From Paracoccaceae bacterium (GTDB taxonomy: Bacteria > Pseudomonadota > Alphaproteobacteria > Rhodobacterales > Rhodobacteraceae): DNA of 5,971 nucleotides. Below the pieces are notes generated by a model, which was given only the letters and a program-made list of their open reading frames with translations, was not told where the DNA came from and did not search any database. Shown piece after piece: positions 1 through 5,962 of this stretch; the stretch's first letter is position 1; every line of letters starts with the position of its first letter. Where the stretch lies: positions 1 through 5,971 of the forward strand of contig JALQYS010000581.1 in the NCBI GenBank assembly GCA_023254015.1, written 5' to 3'. Both the position numbers and the translations under genes were made by a program.

Positions 1-228
1 GTGGTCAGAATCGGGATACGCCGTTCCGGCGGCGATCACCGGCCAGCCGTCCGCATCCAGCGGATCGGTAATTCCGTATTTCGTATAGTCAGACGGTGTC
101 AGGTAATAGCCTGGTCCGCGGCAAATCCCGAGACAGGTAGAAGCTCCGACGTCGACGATGGCGCGCGGGGGTCTGGCGCGACACGATGGCGATGCGTTCG
201 GACCGGATCTGACGTCCGGCTCGCTTCT
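1..228 (-). CDS. Unrecognised open frame, runs off the left edge
   Basis: The minus-strand frame is open from just after a TAA at 229-231 to the window edge, about 76 codons, with no stop and no good start. The part at about 1-115 reads like real protein: it contains YYLTPSDYTKYGITDPLDAD and then GWPVIAAGTAYPDSDH at the edge. The upstream part (about 130-228) is arginine- and proline-rich and less convincing, so the gene may begin or be joined inside the region. Codon use (TAT, AAA, GGA, ATT) differs from the Rhodobacter-like genes at right. The pattern of an aspartate-glycine turn, then PVI-AGT-YP and an acidic end, loosely recalls small phage head or structural proteins, but I cannot name a family. 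The plus-strand frame over the same bases is also open, so strand is not certain. Treat it as a partial gene of unknown function. Confidence 0.3.
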
Positions 229-648
229 TTAACGTATAAGTTTATCGCATGGTTCTACTCTTGCGAGCGCAAAGGTGAACGCTTGTTCAAAACGCAAGTT
301 TTCCAATTCGGAACCCGCCTGAAGAAAAGCAGCATCCACGACCAAGTCCAAATCCTTCAGCGCGTCACCGCTTTGCTGCAATTTCAATTTGGCGTCCAAC
401 TCCAATTGCGCCACTTTCCAGCGCATCAGCAAACTGTTGATCAGATCGGCGTGGTCGGTGAAGTGCCAATAAAAACTGCCTCGTGTCACTTTGAGTTTTT
501 CGGCCAAGGACAGGACTTTGACGTTGTCAAAGCCACCCTCCACCACCGCATTGAAAGCCTCGTCCAACCAATCATCCCGGGTCAGGCGCGATGCTTCTTG
601 GGCTGTGGGTTTTCGATTCATTGGTGGTTGGCTGGCCATAGAAGTCAT
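229..648 (-). pseudogene. TetR-family transcriptional repressor, C-terminally truncated
   Basis: This frame encodes 139 residues of a TetR/AcrR-type DNA-binding repressor. Residues about 25-70 form the N-terminal three-helix domain: a first helix around WLDEAFNAVVEGGFDNV, then the helix-turn-helix VLSLAEKLKVTRGSFYWHF (45-63), whose recognition helix has the typical TRGSFYWHF core, followed by HADLINSLL. Residues 70-130 begin the ligand-binding and dimerisation helices. Family members are usually about 190-220 residues, so roughly a third is missing. The last residues (about 131-139) do not look like the family and lie at the change in base composition, so the stop at 229 is probably not the native end. 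The start is uncertain: Met1, Met4 and Met10 are all possible and none has a strong Shine-Dalgarno sequence. It is divergent from the porin-like gene at 794, with a good operator candidate between them, so it probably repressed that gene and itself. A truncated effector domain should not bind ligand or dimerise normally. Confidence 0.8.
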
Positions 649-709
649 GAGATATTTTGCAACACTCGCCGATCGGACCTCTTTATTGGGAGCCGCTAGC
701 GAAAACCCT

Positions 710-719
710 AAACATGTTT
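710..719. promoter_or_regulatory. Small palindrome AAACATGTTT in the divergent control region
   Basis: This is a perfect 10-bp inverted repeat between the repressor start (648) and the porin start (794), about 25 bp from the larger inverted repeat at 745-766. It could be a second regulator site or part of the repressor promoter. A 10-bp palindrome can occur by chance, so support is weak. Confidence 0.25.
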
Positions 720-744
720 GATCTTTGCTGTGCTAGAGTGAAAT

Positions 745-766
745 GTCAATACACAAGTGTACTGAC
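745..766. promoter_or_regulatory. Probable TetR-type operator (22-bp inverted repeat)
   Basis: Half-site GTCA-A-TACAC at 745-754 and half-site GTGTA-C-TGAC at 757-766 are reverse complements at 9 of 10 positions, around a 2-bp AA centre. Length, symmetry and place, between a TetR repressor and a divergent gene, fit a TetR dimer site. It ends 27 bp before the porin ATG at 794, so binding would block transcription start or early elongation of that gene and could also touch the repressor's own promoter. It also shows that an in-frame ATG at 743 is not the porin start, because that codon lies just before the operator and has no ribosome binding site. No clear -35/-10 pair for the porin could be assigned; TTGATC at 718-723 and TTGCTG at 725-730 are weak -35 candidates. 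Confidence 0.65.
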
Positions 767-793
767 TTACACCCACATTCTTTGGAGACACCC

Positions 794-1189
794 ATGATTC
801 GTTCCATGCACAAAGCAACACCTCGCCAGTACATTCTTGCCTCATTGCCATGGGTCTGTCTCCTAGCCTGCGGCTTGAATGCGCAAGCTGCTGAAAGTTA
901 CAAACTGCGTCAAGCCCCTGTGGGTGCATTTGGTGGTGAGATTGCGGCGTCGGCCGACAACCCCGGTTTTTTTGGCACCGCCAGCCTGACGCAATTGCAG
1001 ATTTACAAAATTGCCGATGCCAATGGCAACAATGTTGCGCCCTCTTCCATTGCACCGATTCAATTGAATCCAGCACTGCCTTACAAAGTGGCGTTCCCAA
1101 CAGGCAGCTTGGCCTTCAATCAAGATCAAACACAATTGAATTTGGTGGGTGGTTACCTCACCGAAGGTAAATATGGCGAAAATTGGTAA
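794..1189 (+). pseudogene. SphA/MetA-pathway-type outer-membrane transporter, 3' truncated
   Basis: This is the N-terminal 131 residues of a protein that looks like the 'phenol meta-degradation pathway'/SphA transporter group, outer-membrane beta-barrels thought to admit hydrophobic substrates such as aromatics or sterols. Residues 1-32 are a Sec signal peptide: basic start MIRSMHKATPR, a hydrophobic core ILASLPWVCLLACGL, and an AQA-AES cleavage site. The mature part starts with LRQAPVGAFGGEIAAS and NPGFFGTASLTQLQIYKI, in the style of the family's first strands. Full-length members are about 300 residues or more, so over half is missing; the stop at 1187-1189 lies at a composition break. ATG 794 is chosen because GGAGA (784-788) sits 5 bases upstream; an in-frame ATG at 743 is rejected because it precedes the operator and would bury the signal peptide. 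The divergent TetR gene is its likely regulator. A barrel cut this early cannot be functional. The family name is from memory of motifs, not a search. Confidence 0.65.
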
Positions 1190-1350
1190 GGAAATAACGG
1201 ATTTGTGAAATGCGCCGCCAGGCAGGGTCGCTCTGGGACAGTTTGTCGCAGTCCTGACAGGGTTGGCGGCGCCGCCGGTGATAGCGCAAGCAATTCCACG
1301 CCGGTCTTGCCCGGCGCGGACGCAACAATCTTTCGCGAAAGCGATTCGTC
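1190..1350. other. Gene-free junction stretch downstream of the SulP gene
   Basis: This stretch lies between the truncated porin and the stop of the SulP gene. Base composition rises sharply around 1200-1210, marking the passage into the Rhodobacter-like part. One plus frame (about 1227-1300) reads VALGQFVAVLTGLAAPPVIAQA, which resembles the end of an export signal, but there is no start codon and the sequence after it loses protein character. It could be the remnant of a gene or chance. It contains the palindromes GGCGGCGCCGCC (1265-1276) and CTTTCGCGAAAG (1330-1341). No complete gene or RNA was seen. Confidence 0.4.
1299..1316 (-). terminator. Weak hairpin downstream of the SulP gene
   Basis: CGCCGG at 1299-1304 pairs with CCGGCG at 1311-1316 across a 6-base loop, a G+C-rich 6-bp stem about 35 bp past the SulP stop. 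In the minus direction there is no T-run after the stem, so it is at best a weak or Rho-assisted end of the transporter transcript. Confidence 0.25.
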
Positions 1351-3009
1351 TCAGGCGCGCGAGGCAGGGCCGATGGCTTCGGGCAGGCTGGCAAGGTCGG
1401 TGATGAACAGCACCTCATCGCCGTGCACCCCGGCCTGATGCAGCGTCCGGCGGACCTCGGGGCGGGCCCCCGATATCACCAGCCGTCCGCCCTTGCGGGC
1501 CATCTTGCGCGCCAAGAGCGCAAAGGAATAGGCGCCCGAACTGTCGATCAGCGGCACGCCTGCAAAATCCACCGCAAAGGCGCGCGGATGTTCCGAGACC
1601 TGATCCAGCACCGCCCCCAGCCGCGCCGCCGCGCCAAAGAACCACGGCCCGTTCAGGTGATAGACCACGACATCGGCGCGGGTTTCTGCCCCCTCGGTGG
1701 CGGTCGATACCCGGCTTTCCTCGATGGTGGTGCCCGCCGACATGCGGTTGATGAACACCAGACCGGCCAAGGCAAAGCCCACCACGATGCCTTCGGTCAG
1801 GTCGCGGAACACCACAAGGCCAAAGGTGGCGATCAGCACCACCGCATCGGCGCGCGAGTGGCGGGCCAGATCCCACATCTCTTCCTTCTCGGCCATGTTC
1901 CAGGCCACGACCGCCAGCACCCCCGCCAGCGCCGCGAGCGGGATGTATCCGGCCAGGGGGGCTGCGACCAGCATGAAGACCAGCACGAAAAGCGCATGCA
2001 GCATCCCCGACACCGGCCCGCGAGAGCCCGCCCGCACGTTGGTCGCCGTGCGGGCGATGGTCCCGGTCACGCAGAACCCGCCAAACAGCGGGGCGGCGAC
2101 ATTGGCCACGCCCTGCGCCAAGAGTTCGGCATTCGGCCGGTGGCGGCGGCCCGACATGCCATCGGCCACCACCGCCGACAGAAGGCTTTCGATCGCGCCC
2201 AGCAGGGTGAAGGACAGGGCCCAGGGCAGGGCCGCCCGCAGCGCATCAAGGCTGGTGTCGGGCAGGGCCGGGGCAGGGGGCACGCGGGGCAGGTCGCCAA
2301 AGCGGCTCTGGATCGTCTCGACCGGCAGCTTCAGCACCGCCACCGCCACGGCGGCCAGCGTGACCGCAATCAGCAGGTTCGGGGCCTGCGGACGCCAGCG
2401 CTTGATCGCGACGATCACCGCGATGGTGCCGACCGCCACGCCCAGGGCCGCCGGGTTCAGCGTGTCGCCCGCCGCCCAAAGCGCCTTGATCTTGTGCAGG
2501 AATTCGGCCGGTTCGGCGCCCGGCAGCGTCAGGCCCAGAAGATCTTTGATCTGGCTGGCAAAGATGATGACAGCAATCCCGGCGGTAAAGCCCACCGTCA
2601 CCGGATAGGGAATGAAGCGGACGTAAGACCCCGCCTTCAGCAGCGCCAGCCCCATCATGAACAGCCCCGACAGCATGGTGGCCAACAACAGGCCCTGCAG
2701 CCCGATCTGCGCGATGCAGGCCGAAATCAGCACGATGAAGGCCCCGGCCGGCCCCCCGATCTGGAACCGCGACCCGCCAAGCGCCGAAACAAGGAAGCCG
2801 CCCACGATGGTGGTGAACAGGCCCCGCTCGGGGCTGACGCCGCTGGCGATGGCAATGGCCATCGACAAGGGCAGCGCCACGATGGCAACGGTCAGCCCCG
2901 CCAGCGCATCGGCACGCAGATCGGCGGGCCGATAGCCCTCGCGCAGGGTCGAGACGAGTTTGGGCAGGAATTCCGAAGAGGTCTGGGAAGGCGTGGGCGA
3001 AAGGGCCAT
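1351..3009 (-). CDS. SulP/SLC26-family inorganic anion transporter with STAS domain
   Basis: This is an inner-membrane anion transporter of 552 residues from the chosen start, usual for bacterial SulP proteins. Family members move sulfate, bicarbonate or related anions by symport or exchange; the substrate cannot be read from this sequence. The membrane domain (about 35-425) is a chain of hydrophobic helices. It holds the SulP hallmarks: DALAGLTVAIVALPLSMAIA near the first helix, FQIGGPAGAF, where many members have GPT-A, and the long signature from IESLLSAVVADGMSG through N-ELLAQG-AN, FGGFCVTGTIART and N-RAGSRGPVSGMLHA. A cytoplasmic STAS domain follows (about 445-545), with VDFAGVPLIDSSGAYSF carrying the DSSG loop that is the phosphorylation site in related anti-anti-sigma factors. 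ATG 3009 is preferred because an AGG lies 10 bases upstream in the minus direction; ATG 3048 would add 13 residues (MISGPLPRTGCRP) but has no ribosome binding site. It is divergent from the gene at 3156 and preceded by a TTGACA promoter. It looks intact. Confidence 0.92.
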   Translation of the reverse strand: MALSPTPSQTSSEFLPKLVSTLREGYRPADLRADALAGLTVAIVALPLSMAIAIASGVSPERGLFTTIVGGFLVSALGGSRFQIGGPAGAFIVLISACIAQIGLQGLLLATMLSGLFMMGLALLKAGSYVRFIPYPVTVGFTAGIAVIIFASQIKDLLGLTLPGAEPAEFLHKIKALWAAGDTLNPAALGVAVGTIAVIVAIKRWRPQAPNLLIAVTLAAVAVAVLKLPVETIQSRFGDLPRVPPAPALPDTSLDALRAALPWALSFTLLGAIESLLSAVVADGMSGRRHRPNAELLAQGVANVAAPLFGGFCVTGTIARTATNVRAGSRGPVSGMLHALFVLVFMLVAAPLAGYIPLAALAGVLAVVAWNMAEKEEMWDLARHSRADAVVLIATFGLVVFRDLTEGIVVGFALAGLVFINRMSAGTTIEESRVSTATEGAETRADVVVYHLNGPWFFGAAARLGAVLDQVSEHPRAFAVDFAGVPLIDSSGAYSFALLARKMARKGGRLVISGARPEVRRTLHQAGVHGDEVLFITDLASLPEAIGPASRA

Positions 3010-3071
3010 GGGGCGGCAACCTGTGCGTGGAAGGGGGCCAGAAATCATGGCGGAAGGTCTGAAATACCGCT

Positions 3072-3100
3072 AACAAACGCCCCTGAAAGCGGCATGTCAA
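3072..3100 (-). promoter_or_regulatory. Likely sigma-70-type promoter of the SulP gene
   Basis: On the minus strand a perfect TTGACA (3095-3100) is followed after 17 bases by TTTGTT (3072-3077), a poor -10 with three of six consensus bases, which is common in alphaproteobacteria. Transcription would begin near 3065 and leave a leader of about 55 bases before ATG 3009. It would leave under 20 bases before ATG 3048, which also favours the inner start. Confidence 0.5.
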
Positions 3101-3120
3101 CAGCCCTGGCGTGGCCCTGT

Positions 3121-3134
3121 GGCGACATGTCGCC
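3121..3134. promoter_or_regulatory. Perfect 14-bp palindrome GGCGACATGTCGCC
   Basis: This fully symmetrical 14-bp sequence lies in the divergent region between the SulP and HugZ-like genes. It is 6 bp upstream of the AGGAG ribosome binding site and 21 bp upstream of the ATG of the HugZ-like gene. It has no loop, so it suits a dimeric DNA-binding protein better than an RNA hairpin. It could control the HugZ-like gene; its centre is about 30 bp upstream of the SulP -35 box, so it could influence both. It does not match the Irr, RirA or Fur-type boxes I know. Confidence 0.4.
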
Positions 3135-3155
3135 CGAAAGAGGAGTTCTGGCACA

Positions 3156-3662
3156 ATGGCGACCAAGCCCGATCCGGTCCAGCCTGCCGATGACGCGGCC
3201 CTTTCGCAGGCCCGCGCGCTGATGACGTTGCGCCATGCCGCGCTGGCCTGGGCCGATGCCGAAACCGGCCATCCCTCGGTCAGCCGCATCGCCTTTGGCC
3301 TTTGCCCCGAAGGCGGGCCGCTGACGCTGATCTCGGCGCTGGCCCCGCATTCGGCCGGGCTGCGGGCTGATCCGCGCTGTTCGGTGATGCTGGGCGAGGT
3401 GGGGGACAAGGGCGATCCGCTGACCCACCCGCGGCTGATGATCCGGGCAAGGGCCACCTTCGTGGCCGCCGATGATCCCGCCCGCCCCGCCTTGCGCGAC
3501 CATTGGCTGAAGGGCCACCCGAAGGCGGCCCTTTACATCGATTTCGCCGATTTCGCCTTTGTCCGGCTCGTGCCGGAAAGCGCCCTGCTGAACGGCGGCT
3601 TTGCCCGCGCCTGCCGTCTTTCCGCCGCCGAACTGCAAGGCCCGGGGCAAGTGGCTGAATAG
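3156..3662 (+). CDS. HugZ/pyridoxamine 5'-phosphate oxidase-like split-barrel protein
   Basis: This 168-residue protein appears to belong to the FMN-binding split-barrel group that includes pyridoxamine-phosphate oxidase-like and HugZ haem-utilisation proteins. Evidence: an N-terminal helix ALSQARALMTLRHAALAW; the strand pair GHPSVSRIAFGL and PLTLISALAPHSAGLRADPR (38-74), the usual 'serine-x-L, histidine, then D-P-R' layout of the cofactor-binding barrel; a second barrel half MIRARATFV (95-103); the helix LRDHWLKGHPKA (113-124); then YIDFADFAFVRLVPESALLNGGFARA (127-152). The closing NGGFARA resembles the GGF-RA signature of HugZ-type proteins. It is a short, barrel-only form lacking the extra C-terminal domain of longer haem-oxygenase members, so it may act on haem or on a flavin-linked substrate; this is not decided by the sequence. 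ATG 3156 has AGGAG (3141-3145) 10 bases upstream; an in-frame ATG at 3111 lies before the palindrome and is unlikely. It is divergent from the SulP gene and convergent, 7 bp apart, with the beta-helix gene. Confidence 0.8.
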   Translation: MATKPDPVQPADDAALSQARALMTLRHAALAWADAETGHPSVSRIAFGLCPEGGPLTLISALAPHSAGLRADPRCSVMLGEVGDKGDPLTHPRLMIRARATFVAADDPARPALRDHWLKGHPKAALYIDFADFAFVRLVPESALLNGGFARACRLSAAELQGPGQVAE

Positions 3663-3669
3663 GGCCTGC

Positions 3670-5949
3670 TCAATACGGGTTGTCGCAGCGCAGCGTCACC
3701 ATGGCGGTCCCTTTCACCGCACTGGGCCATTTGAGATGGACAAGGTTCTGCGCCGGGCCCTGATTGACCTCTGCATAGGGCTGCGCCCATTGCACCGTGT
3801 TCGCGGCATTGCGCGCCGGCCCTTTCAACACCACCGCCTCGACATTGCGCGCCCGCCCGGCGAAGGGCAGGAAGGCGGCCGCATCCACCACCCAGGTCTC
3901 GCTGGTGGTGTTCTGCACATGTTCGACAAAGACCGGGCTGATCGTTTCCTGCGAAATCCCGGTGAAGGTGTTGTTTGCAAAGACCACGTTGCGGAAACTG
4001 CCGGGGTTCAGCGTGCCGTTCGAGGTATCCACCATCTCGACCCGCTCGATCGAGCCTTCCGAGCTGCGGAACACATTGTTCGTCACCGAAAGCCCGAACA
4101 GGGAATGTCCCGCCCCCTTCGGGCTGACCGTGATGAACCGGAACGCCGGGCTGACGTCTGAACACAGGAACAGGTTGCCGTTGATCGACAGCCCGCCAAA
4201 GGTGAAACTGGAGCCGAAATCCGGCGCGGCGTCGTATTCGTTCGACAGCTCGATATAGCAGTGGTCGATGTAATTGCCGCTCACGAAGCCCCGCACCTGC
4301 GGCGTGGTGAACACCAGCGCCGCGCTGCGCAGGGTGGCAGAGCCGCTGTTGTTGGGGAAGATGTGGTTGCCCATGATGATATGGCTGCCCCCGGCAAAGA
4401 TGCCGAAGGTCGTGCAGAAGGCCGAGCGGTTGTTGCGGATCTTGGCGTCATTGGCGTTGACGTTGAACCCGATCACCGTGCGCGGCGGGTCGGTGACCCC
4501 GGCGTTGAACAGGCAGCCTTCGATCACCAGCCCCTGACAGCCGGCCTTGATCGATGTGACACCGCGGTCACGTGGCGACTGGAAGGTGCAGCGGTCCAGC
4601 CGGAAGATGCTGCCCGAAGTGGCAAGGTTCACGCCGCTGGCGATGCCGCCGCATGAGAATTCCAGATCGCTGATCTCGAACCGCCACAGATCCTGAAACC
4701 CCGAGAAATCGAGCATGTAGCGGTTGCGGGTGAAGCTGTAGCTGCGCGTGCCATTGCCGCCCCACAGCGGCTGGCTCAACTCCAGCGTTCCAGCCGCGAC
4801 GTTCCTTGACGCGACATAGACCTCGCGGCCCACGCCGGTGCCGCTGACGCGGGCGCCAACGGGAATGGCCGCGATATTGGCCACCGCCGACAGCCGGTTG
4901 GGGCTGGCGGTATCGTAGGTGGCAACAGCCGTGACCGTCTGGCTGTCCCAGCCCGCGCCCGGGGCCGCGCCAAGAACCCCGTTGGTCAGAACCCGCCGCT
5001 GGCCAAAGGCCGTCAGCCCGGCAAGGGCCGCCACATCGATCGGCCCGGTCAGCTCTACCCGGCGGCCGTTCAGATCAAGCGTGTTGTGGTCGGTGAAGTG
5101 GAACAGCACCTGCAAGGCGCGGCGAAACCCCTCCAGCTCGGACCCGAAGGCGGCGACATAGGTGTTCAGGTTGTAATCATGTGTGCACGACAGGCGCTGA
5201 TCGGCGGGCATCACCAGCGTGCCCTCGAATTTCACCGGATTGTCAAAGGTGAAGTGGCTGGCCAGGTAGTAGCTGCCCGGCGACACCACGACCGTCCGGC
5301 CATTCGCCGCGGCATCGGCGGCCTCGAAGGCCGGCCAGTCATTGGTCACGCCATTGCCCACCGCGCCATAGTCCCGCACATCGATCCAGTCGAACATGTC
5401 GTTGTGAAAGATCGCGGTGACATCCTCGATCACGACGTCATCGATCCGCAAGACCCCTCCGGTCGGCCCGGTCAGGTCCAGCCCCAGATGGCCATAGGCG
5501 GGCGCCGTGCCCCAGACCATGTCGACGCCCGTCCGGTTGCCCGAGCCGATGATCGCCGACACCGTCACCACCTGACCATAGCCGGTCAGCGCCACCGCCG
5601 GCCCCTGCTGCTGGGCCGTGGTCACATTGGCCCCGCCCGAACTGCCCGCCCAACCCGCGATGCGCACCGAAGGCAGGGGGCCGCTGATCGCCTTCAGCCG
5701 CACGGTGACGCGCAGGTAAAGGCCGGGCTGGAACGGGATTTGCTGAAAGCAGCGCAGCTTTTGCAGCGCGGTCAGCTTCTGCAACTCCAGACAGCCTTGG
5801 AAATCCTGATCGGCGGGCACAAAGGCGGCATCCGGCTGGCCGGCATAGCTGTCATCCCCCGGCCGCCCATCCTCGCGCGACCACAGCGACAGCCCCGCCG
5901 AAAACGGCGGCGGCATCAGAGCCAAACCCTCGGTGATTGCCTTGTTCAT
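3670..5949 (-). CDS. Right-handed beta-helix, pectate-lyase-3/GH28-related protein
   Basis: This is an intact 759-residue protein. Residues about 1-185 form a beta-rich front domain (LYLRVTVRLKAISG, VVTVSAIIGSGNR, GVLRIDDVVIED), probably a jelly-roll carbohydrate-binding fold. Residues 188-230 (WIDVRDYGAVGNGVTNDWPAFEAAD) are the cap that starts pectate-lyase-3/GH28-related helices; the usual GVTDD is GVTND here. A small beta insert at about 335-405 has VGARVSGTGVGREVYVAS then LELSQPLWGG, a module seen in phage tail and surface proteins. The helix proper (about 405-665) shows rungs with asparagine ladders such as IRNNRSAF, IIMGNHIF, LSINGNLF, LSVTNNVF and VVFANNTF. A C-terminal beta domain ends at RCDNPY. 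There is no signal peptide or anchor. Similar proteins are, from memory, common in Rhodobacterales. It probably binds or cuts a polysaccharide, but no catalytic triad could be assigned. ATG 5949 is supported by GAGGGA (5957-5962) 7 bases upstream. Confidence 0.88.
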   Translation of the reverse strand: MNKAITEGLALMPPPFSAGLSLWSREDGRPGDDSYAGQPDAAFVPADQDFQGCLELQKLTALQKLRCFQQIPFQPGLYLRVTVRLKAISGPLPSVRIAGWAGSSGGANVTTAQQQGPAVALTGYGQVVTVSAIIGSGNRTGVDMVWGTAPAYGHLGLDLTGPTGGVLRIDDVVIEDVTAIFHNDMFDWIDVRDYGAVGNGVTNDWPAFEAADAAANGRTVVVSPGSYYLASHFTFDNPVKFEGTLVMPADQRLSCTHDYNLNTYVAAFGSELEGFRRALQVLFHFTDHNTLDLNGRRVELTGPIDVAALAGLTAFGQRRVLTNGVLGAAPGAGWDSQTVTAVATYDTASPNRLSAVANIAAIPVGARVSGTGVGREVYVASRNVAAGTLELSQPLWGGNGTRSYSFTRNRYMLDFSGFQDLWRFEISDLEFSCGGIASGVNLATSGSIFRLDRCTFQSPRDRGVTSIKAGCQGLVIEGCLFNAGVTDPPRTVIGFNVNANDAKIRNNRSAFCTTFGIFAGGSHIIMGNHIFPNNSGSATLRSAALVFTTPQVRGFVSGNYIDHCYIELSNEYDAAPDFGSSFTFGGLSINGNLFLCSDVSPAFRFITVSPKGAGHSLFGLSVTNNVFRSSEGSIERVEMVDTSNGTLNPGSFRNVVFANNTFTGISQETISPVFVEHVQNTTSETWVVDAAAFLPFAGRARNVEAVVLKGPARNAANTVQWAQPYAEVNQGPAQNLVHLKWPSAVKGTAMVTLRCDNPY

Positions 5950-5956
5950 GTCCGAA

Positions 5957-5962
5957 TCCCTC
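5957..5962 (-). promoter_or_regulatory. Ribosome binding site of the beta-helix gene
   Basis: GAGGGA on the minus strand sits 7 bases before ATG 5949. It fixes that start, and no earlier in-frame start is visible in the 22 bases left in the window. The promoter lies outside the window. Confidence 0.75.

Noticed and set aside
223..252. Resemblance of the minus-strand sequence near the left join to a XerCD dif site (ATGCGATAA ... ACGTTAAA)
   Set aside because: The right arm matches moderately, but the spacing between the arms is about two bases short and the left arm lacks a base of the consensus, so it is most likely chance in a short A+T-rich patch.
451..465. Exact 15-bp repeat GTGGTCGGTGAAGTG shared with 5086-5100
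   Set aside because: In both places it encodes HFTDH on the minus strand within otherwise unrelated proteins; no flanking similarity, so coincidence is the simplest reading.
1..699. A 232-codon plus-strand open frame across the left part
   Set aside because: It overlaps the clear TetR helix-turn-helix on the other strand and crosses a composition break; it has no recognisable domain.
743..793. Earlier in-frame ATG for the porin-like gene at 743
   Set aside because: It lies before the operator, has no ribosome binding site and would put 17 polar residues before the signal peptide; ATG 794 has GGAGA at the right distance.
1330..1341. Palindrome CTTTCGCGAAAG just past the SulP stop as a terminator
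   Set aside because: It is a loopless 12-bp palindrome without a T-run; it could be an operator or chance, and does not form a good RNA hairpin.
1423..3222. A 599-codon open frame on the plus strand across the SulP gene
   Set aside because: It is a G+C-driven shadow: the residues are His-, Arg- and Gln-rich without domains, while the minus strand gives a complete, recognisable transporter.
2246..3457. A 403-codon minus-strand frame overlapping the SulP and HugZ-like genes
   Set aside because: It has Arg/Gly-rich shadow composition and conflicts with two well-supported genes.
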